A DNA stretch of 13,001 bases from Hymenoscyphus infarciens. Its lineage: Eukaryota; Ascomycota; Leotiomycetes; Helotiales; Helotiaceae. The notes under the pieces were generated by a model. That model saw only the letters and a program-made list of their open reading frames with translations. It was not told where the DNA came from and ran no database searches. The stretch spans positions 1 to 13,001 of the forward strand of contig LLCB01000675.1 of NCBI GenBank assembly GCA_001414345.1. The letters are read 5' to 3'. A program made the translations under genes and the position numbers. How positions within the stretch are numbered: the first letter of the stretch is position 1; each line of letters begins with the position of its first letter. Shown here one piece after another: positions 8,531-13,001 of this stretch.

Positions 8531-11440
8531 GAAAGAAAGTAACTTAATAGCTAGTTTCTAGCTTAATTATTATAAGAAGAAACTACTTTAGTAGCTAGTC
8601 TCTAGATAAATAAGTAGTTAGATTCGCTTATTTCTAACTTTTAAGACTTAAAAGTATTTATATAGAAGACTTATATAATACTTAGAACTTTTAATAAATA
8701 AACTTAAAGTCTAGTATAATAGACCTTACTAAGAAGAAACTAAGTTAATAGCTAGTTTCTATCTAAATTAGTAGTTAGAATCGCTTATTTCTAACTCTTA
8801 ATTAAAGAATCTAAAATATTTCTATTAAAGACTTATATAATACTTAGAACTTAGATTAGATATAGTTATAGTATAGTATAATGCATATTATTAAGAAGAT
8901 ACTAAGTTAATAACTAGTCACTAGCGAATTTAGTAGTAAGCTTCGCTTATTTCTAACTTTTAATCTTAAAATCGAAAGTATTTATATAGAGGACCTATAT
9001 AATACTAATACCTTAGATTAGATATAGCTATAGTATAGTATAATAAACGATTTAAAGAAGAAACTAAGTTAATAGCTAGTCTATAGTATTTTAAATAACT
9101 AATTTCACTTATTTCTAACTTATTTTCTTAAAATAGAAAATATTTATATAGAGGACTTATATAATACTAATACCTTATAATAGATATAGTTAAGGTATAG
9201 TATAATAGACTATTTAGAGAGAAGAAACTAAGTTTATACCTAGTCTATAGCGAAATTAGTAGTTAGGTTCGTCTATTTCTAACTTATTATCTTAAAATCG
9301 AAAGTATTTATATAGAGGACCTATATAATACTAATACCTTAGATTAGATATACCTATAGTATAGTATAATAAACGATTTAAAGAAGAAACTAAGTTAATA
9401 GCTAGTCTATAGTATTTTAAATAACTAATTTCGCTTATTTCTAACTTATTTTCTTAAAATCGAAAATATTTATATAGTAGACTTATATAATACTAAGAAT
9501 TAAGAATAGATATAGTATTAGTATAGTATAAGAGACTATATATTAAAGACACTAGGTTCATAGCTAGTCTATAGTACTTTTAATAACTAGGTTTACTTAT
9601 TTCTAACTTATTATCTTAAAATCAAAAATATTTATATAGTAGACTTATATAATACTAAGACTTTTGATTAGATATAGCTATAGTATAGTATAAGGTACTA
9701 TATAAAGAAGATACTAGGTTAATTACTAGTCTATAGCACTTTTAATAACTAAGTTTACTTATTTCTAACTTATTATCTTAAAATCGAAAATATATATATA
9801 ATAGACTTATATAATACTAAGACTTAAGATTTGATATAGCTATAGTATAGTATAAGGTACTATATAAAGAAGATACTAGGTTTATAGCTAGTCTATAGCA
9901 CTTTTAATAACTAAGTTTACTTATTTCTAACTTATTATCTTAAAATTGAAAATATATATATAGTAGACTTATATAATACTAAGACTTAAGAATAGATATA
10001 GTATTAGTATAGTATAAGAGAAGATTTAAAGAAGAAACTAAGTTTATACCTACTATATAGCATTTTTAAGAACTAGGTTTACTTATTTCTAACTTATTAT
10101 CTTAAAATCGAAAATATTTATATAGAAGAATAATATAATACTAGGATATTAGATTAGGTATAGCTATAGTAAAGTATAAAAGACTATATAAAGAAGATAC
10201 TAGGTTTATGGCTAGTCTATAGTACTTTTAATAACTAAGTTTACTTATTTCTAATTTATTATCTTAAAGTTAAAAATATATATATAGTAGACTTATATAA
10301 TACTAAGACTTAAGATTAGATATAGCTATAGTATAGTATAAAGTACTAGATATATAAGAAACTAAGTTTATACCTAGTCTATTATAGTTTTAATAACTAG
10401 GTTTACTTATTTTTAACTTATTATCTTAAAATTAACTTTTATAATACTAAGACCTTAGAGTAGATAAAGCTATACTCTAGTATAAAGTACTTTATAAAGA
10501 AGAAACTAAGTTTATAGCTAGTCTATAGTAGTTATAATATATAGGTTTACTTATTTTTAACTTATTATTTTAAAATTGAAAATATTTATTTAGTAGACCT
10601 ATATTATACTTAGATATTAGATTAGATATAGCTATACTATAGTATAAGAGACTATATAAAGATAAAGCAAAGCTTATAGCTAGTCTATAGCGTTTTTAAA
10701 TACTAGCTTCGCTTATTTTAAACCTTTTATTTAAAAACCCTAGCTTTTATATAAGAACTTTATTATATTCTATAAATTTAAAATAGATAAGAGTTATTAT
10801 AGACTCTAAGATACTATCTATAGAATAAACTAACTTAATAGCTTATTACTAAGAATATTAGTAACTAATCTTTTAAATAATTTCTAAAATATTTAGATAA
10901 ATAACCTTTATCTTATTAAATAATTAAATTTTATATTCTTATAATATAGTCTAAAGCTATATTTAAAGATAAAAGAAACTTAATAGTTACTCTTTAACTA
11001 AGCTAGTAGTTAAACTTGCTTATTTTTAAAATAATCGCTAAAAATCTAATATTATAGATTATAAGAACTTAGAGTAGATATATTTATTAGAGACTATAAG
11101 AGTCTATTTAAATAAATAATAAACCTTTTACTAGTCTCTTACTAATTCTATAGTTAAGTTTACTTCTTTTTAAAATAATTAAAAGAAATCTAAAATATTT
11201 ATAAAAGAAATAATAAAAAGTTATATCTTATATAGTTACTAGATAGTATTTAATACTATCTTAATAAGAATATAAGTTTATAGCTACTTATTAGCTTAGA
11301 CCTAGTAGTTAAACTTACTTCTTTTTAACTTTTCTTCTAAAAATTAAAGTTATCTTAGAAGTAAGTTAGATTTAAATATAAAGAAATAATAGTATAAGAG
11401 ACTATTTAAGAAAGAAACTTAGTTATTATCTTAGAGTTAT
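8531..11440. repeat. Tandem array 2, ~162 bp unit, about 19 units
   Basis: It is the same unit family as array 1. The anchor GAAACT or its variants starts at 8579, 8736, 8898, 9060, 9224, 9386, 9548, 9710, 9872, 10034, 10196, 10358, 10502, 10664, 10826, 10975, 11120, 11268 and 11414. Most steps are 162; exceptions are 157, 164, one 144 (10358 to 10502, lost part of the AATATTTATATA block) and a right-hand edge of 149, 145, 148 and 146. Units include TAGCTAGTCTATAGC, TTTACTTATTTCTAACTTA, CTTAAAATCGAAAATATTTA and GACTTATATAATACTAAGAC. A two-unit block near 8965-9150 recurs at 9291-9476 with about three differences. CpG survives in many units, unlike array 1. The first unit, just after M, is truncated. 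Confidence 0.9.
8965..9476. repeat. Recent 326-bp two-unit duplication inside array 2
   Basis: The 186 bp at 8965-9150 reappear at 9291-9476, exactly 326 bp away (two units). By eye they differ at about three places: GATATAGCTATAG against GATATACCTATAG, TTTCACTT against TTTCGCTT, and AAAATAGAA against AAAATCGAA. The latter two are CpG-type decay on one copy. Unequal exchange or slippage after most of the RIP would explain it. Confidence 0.75.
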
Positions 11441-11830
11441 TATAAAAAAAAAAATACTTTATATAAATAAAGATAAGAATAAAATTAATAAAAAACCCTT
11501 ATTTCTATTATACTATAAAAGATACTAAGTAAGATAACTCTTACTTTACTTTAATATACCTTTTTAACTTATATTAAATATAATTCTTAATAAAAACTAA
11601 ATTTAACTTTAAGTTACTATCTTTATATTTAAGTATTTAAAGTATTATAATATCTATACTATTTAGTAAAGTAAAGTCTAAGATATAGGATTTTAGTTTT
11701 AAGTTTAAGTATAATATAGATTAGTTTTTATACTAGTTTTTAAGTACTATAAGATAGAAAATTCTTTATATAAGCTTTCTTACTATAAATTAACTAAACT
11801 TTTAAATTAATTTTATTAAAAAGCTATATC
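11441..11830. other. AT-rich spacer with no recognisable content
   Basis: This is about 390 bp between the last array 2 unit and the next R1 block. It contains a run of about ten A at 11444-11454 and otherwise unstructured TA-rich sequence. I see no frame, repeat or motif that I can support. It may be a diverged edge of either neighbour. Confidence 0.5.
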
Positions 11831-12235
11831 TATTTTATTTAGTTATATATTCTTACTTAGTTACTAGACTTACTTATATAACTTAGATATATTCTAGTAT
11901 TAATAGCTATATACTAGCTTATATTAAGCTAAATAATTATATTTAGTACGATTATAATATAGATAAGTTCTATTATTTAAAGGTTTCTATTAAATTTAAA
12001 TATATACTTATATAAATTAAGTTTTATACTTTTAGTATTCAGAGCTATATTATAGCTTAGATAAGATAAAATACTACGTTTTACTAGTATTATAATAGTA
12101 AAAGTCTAAATAAGTTTGAATTACTACTACTAGTCTAGTATAACTAGCTAATTACTTTATAAAAACTATATTTTCACTAGTAATTCTAATAGTAACTATA
12201 CTATTTTAGAGGTTTTTATTAGATTTTATAATATA
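11831..12235. repeat. R1 repeat, third copy
   Basis: It carries TAACTTAGATATATTCTAGT (about 11880), matching R1 near 225 and 390, then TACTAGCTTATATT, TATAGCTTAGATAA (about 12051), AATTACTACTACTAGTCTAG (about 12120) and the closing TTTTATTAGATTTTATAATA-TAATAGAG. At least two units are present, the first apparently shortened, since equivalent anchors lie about 129 bp apart. It leads straight into the second M module. Confidence 0.75.
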
Positions 12236-12700
12236 ATAGAGCGATTTCGGCTAAACCTTAGTAGAACTCTAGCGCCTAGCCTCGCTTAGCTAGCTTAGTC
12301 TACACTACTATCGCTTTTAATTTTATATATATTTAAATAACTAAAGGACTAATATCTTATAAATAAGTAGGTTTAGCTACTTTAGTAGGTTTATATTAGA
12401 ATTATAGGTTAGTAGATATATAGAGAGCCTCTAAATCTACTATTAAGACATATAACTAATCTACTATTTATAGTAGAATTAAGAGCTCTTTATTAGCTTA
12501 TATTATAGACGCGAGTAGAGCAGGGGCGGCCTTAAAAAGCCTTTAAAATCGTAGTCTACTAGACTATTATACCTCTATTATACTAAAAACCTTATAGGCT
12601 CTATAATTACTTATAAGAGTAGTAAAAAGTAATAGGATTAGTAAGTATAATTTAAAGTTTTTACCTCTTATAGCTCTAGTTTACTTTTATAATAATAATA
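12236..12700. repeat. Module M, second copy
   Basis: It matches 8100-8530 at an offset of about 4170 bp (CTTAAAAAGC at 8361 and 12531). This copy keeps even more CpG and G/C runs (AGCGATTTCGGC near 12240, AGCGCCTAGCCTCGC near 12271, CAGGGGCGGCC near 12519). One run, about 12380-12470, has a longer, different insert relative to the first copy. No gene or structural RNA is recognised. The extra GC suggests it is younger or less mutated. Confidence 0.8.
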
Positions 12701-12711
12701 ATAATAATAAA
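12690..12711. repeat. (AAT)n microsatellite at the end of M
   Basis: A run of about seven AAT triplets lies between module M and the first array 3 unit. The first M copy has no such run at the equivalent place (about 8520), so this is expansion at one copy. AAT contains no RIP target. Confidence 0.85.
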
Positions 12712-13001
12712 GTAAGTTAATAACTAGGATCTAGCTTAATTATTATAAGAGGAAACTAAGTTAATAGTTAGTCTAGATAAATAAGTAGTTAGATTTATTT
12801 ATTTCTAACTTTTAAGACTTAAAAGTATTTATATAGAACACTTATATAATACTTAGAACTTATAATAAATAAACTTAAAGTCTAGTATAATAGACCTTAC
12901 TAAGAAGAAACTAAGCTAATAGCTAGTTTCTATCTAAATTAGTAGTTAGAATCGCTTATTTCTAACTTTTAATTAAAGAATCTAAAATATTTCTATTAAA
13001 G
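12712..13001. repeat. Tandem array 3, start only (window edge)
   Basis: It repeats the opening of array 2. GAAACTA starts at 12752 and 12907, a step of 155, against 8579 and 8736, a step of 157. Shared blocks include AAGTAGTTAGATT, CTTTTAAGACTTAAAAGTAT, AAATAAACTTAAAGTCTAGT and GTAGTTAGAATCGCTTATTT. Both copies start with a truncated unit ending CTAGCTTAATTATTATAAGA. The array runs off the end of the window. Confidence 0.88.

Noticed and set aside
9255..9275. Pol III B box (GGTTCG) in an array unit
   Set aside because: It lacks the rest of the B-box consensus and has no A box at a suitable distance; it is one variant of the TTCGCTT site.
6646..11440. CRISPR array
   Set aside because: The repeats are ~162 bp, diverged and without unique spacers, in a fungal RIP context.
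1..13001. Mitochondrial or other naturally AT-rich genome
   Set aside because: The specific lack of CpA and TpG, with in-frame stops but a conserved helicase frame, fits RIP. No mitochondrial genes, tRNAs or rRNAs are seen.

Overview
This window is a heavily mutated, non-functional stretch of fungal heterochromatin, most likely subtelomeric, from a filamentous ascomycete (Pezizomycotina) with repeat-induced point mutation (RIP). RIP changes CpA to TpA on both strands, and CpA and TpG are almost absent here. Between about 2050 and 6470 I find three TpG and no clear CpA by eye. TpA dominates, G+C is roughly a fifth to a quarter by eye, and ATG triplets are nearly gone from both strands. C survives mainly in CpT and CpC. 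I cannot name the species, and I see no intact gene, tRNA or rRNA.

Layout: (1) 1-640, a few copies of a 162-171 bp repeat, here called R1, one with a perfect 32-bp palindrome. (2) About 640-6640, a single insert-like block holding a ~5.3 kb wrecked gene on the + strand. Read through its stops, it matches the pattern of fungal telomere-linked RecQ-type helicases (TLH). A helicase domain lies near 4600-5570, and before it (3600-4330) is a domain resembling a tyrosine recombinase. (3) 6646-7810, tandem array 1 of a ~162 bp unit. (4) 7811-8100 R1, 8100-8530 a module called M with more surviving G+C, then 8531-11440 array 2 of the same ~162 bp unit. (5) 11441-11830, featureless AT-rich spacer. (6) 11831-12235 R1, 12236-12700 M again, then the start of array 3, cut by the window edge.

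R1-M-array therefore recurs with a period close to 4.17 kb. In the first copy the TLH block sits where M is expected. The composition resembles a Y'-like subtelomeric organisation, in which a helicase-bearing element alternates with satellite arrays, all silenced and mutated together. The reading frame from about 2050 to 6470 has dozens of TAA and TAG stops, no TGA and no frameshift. Its key helicase residues are changed in the direction that G-to-A and C-to-T transitions predict. Decay by point mutation alone, without indels, is the clearest feature of that gene.
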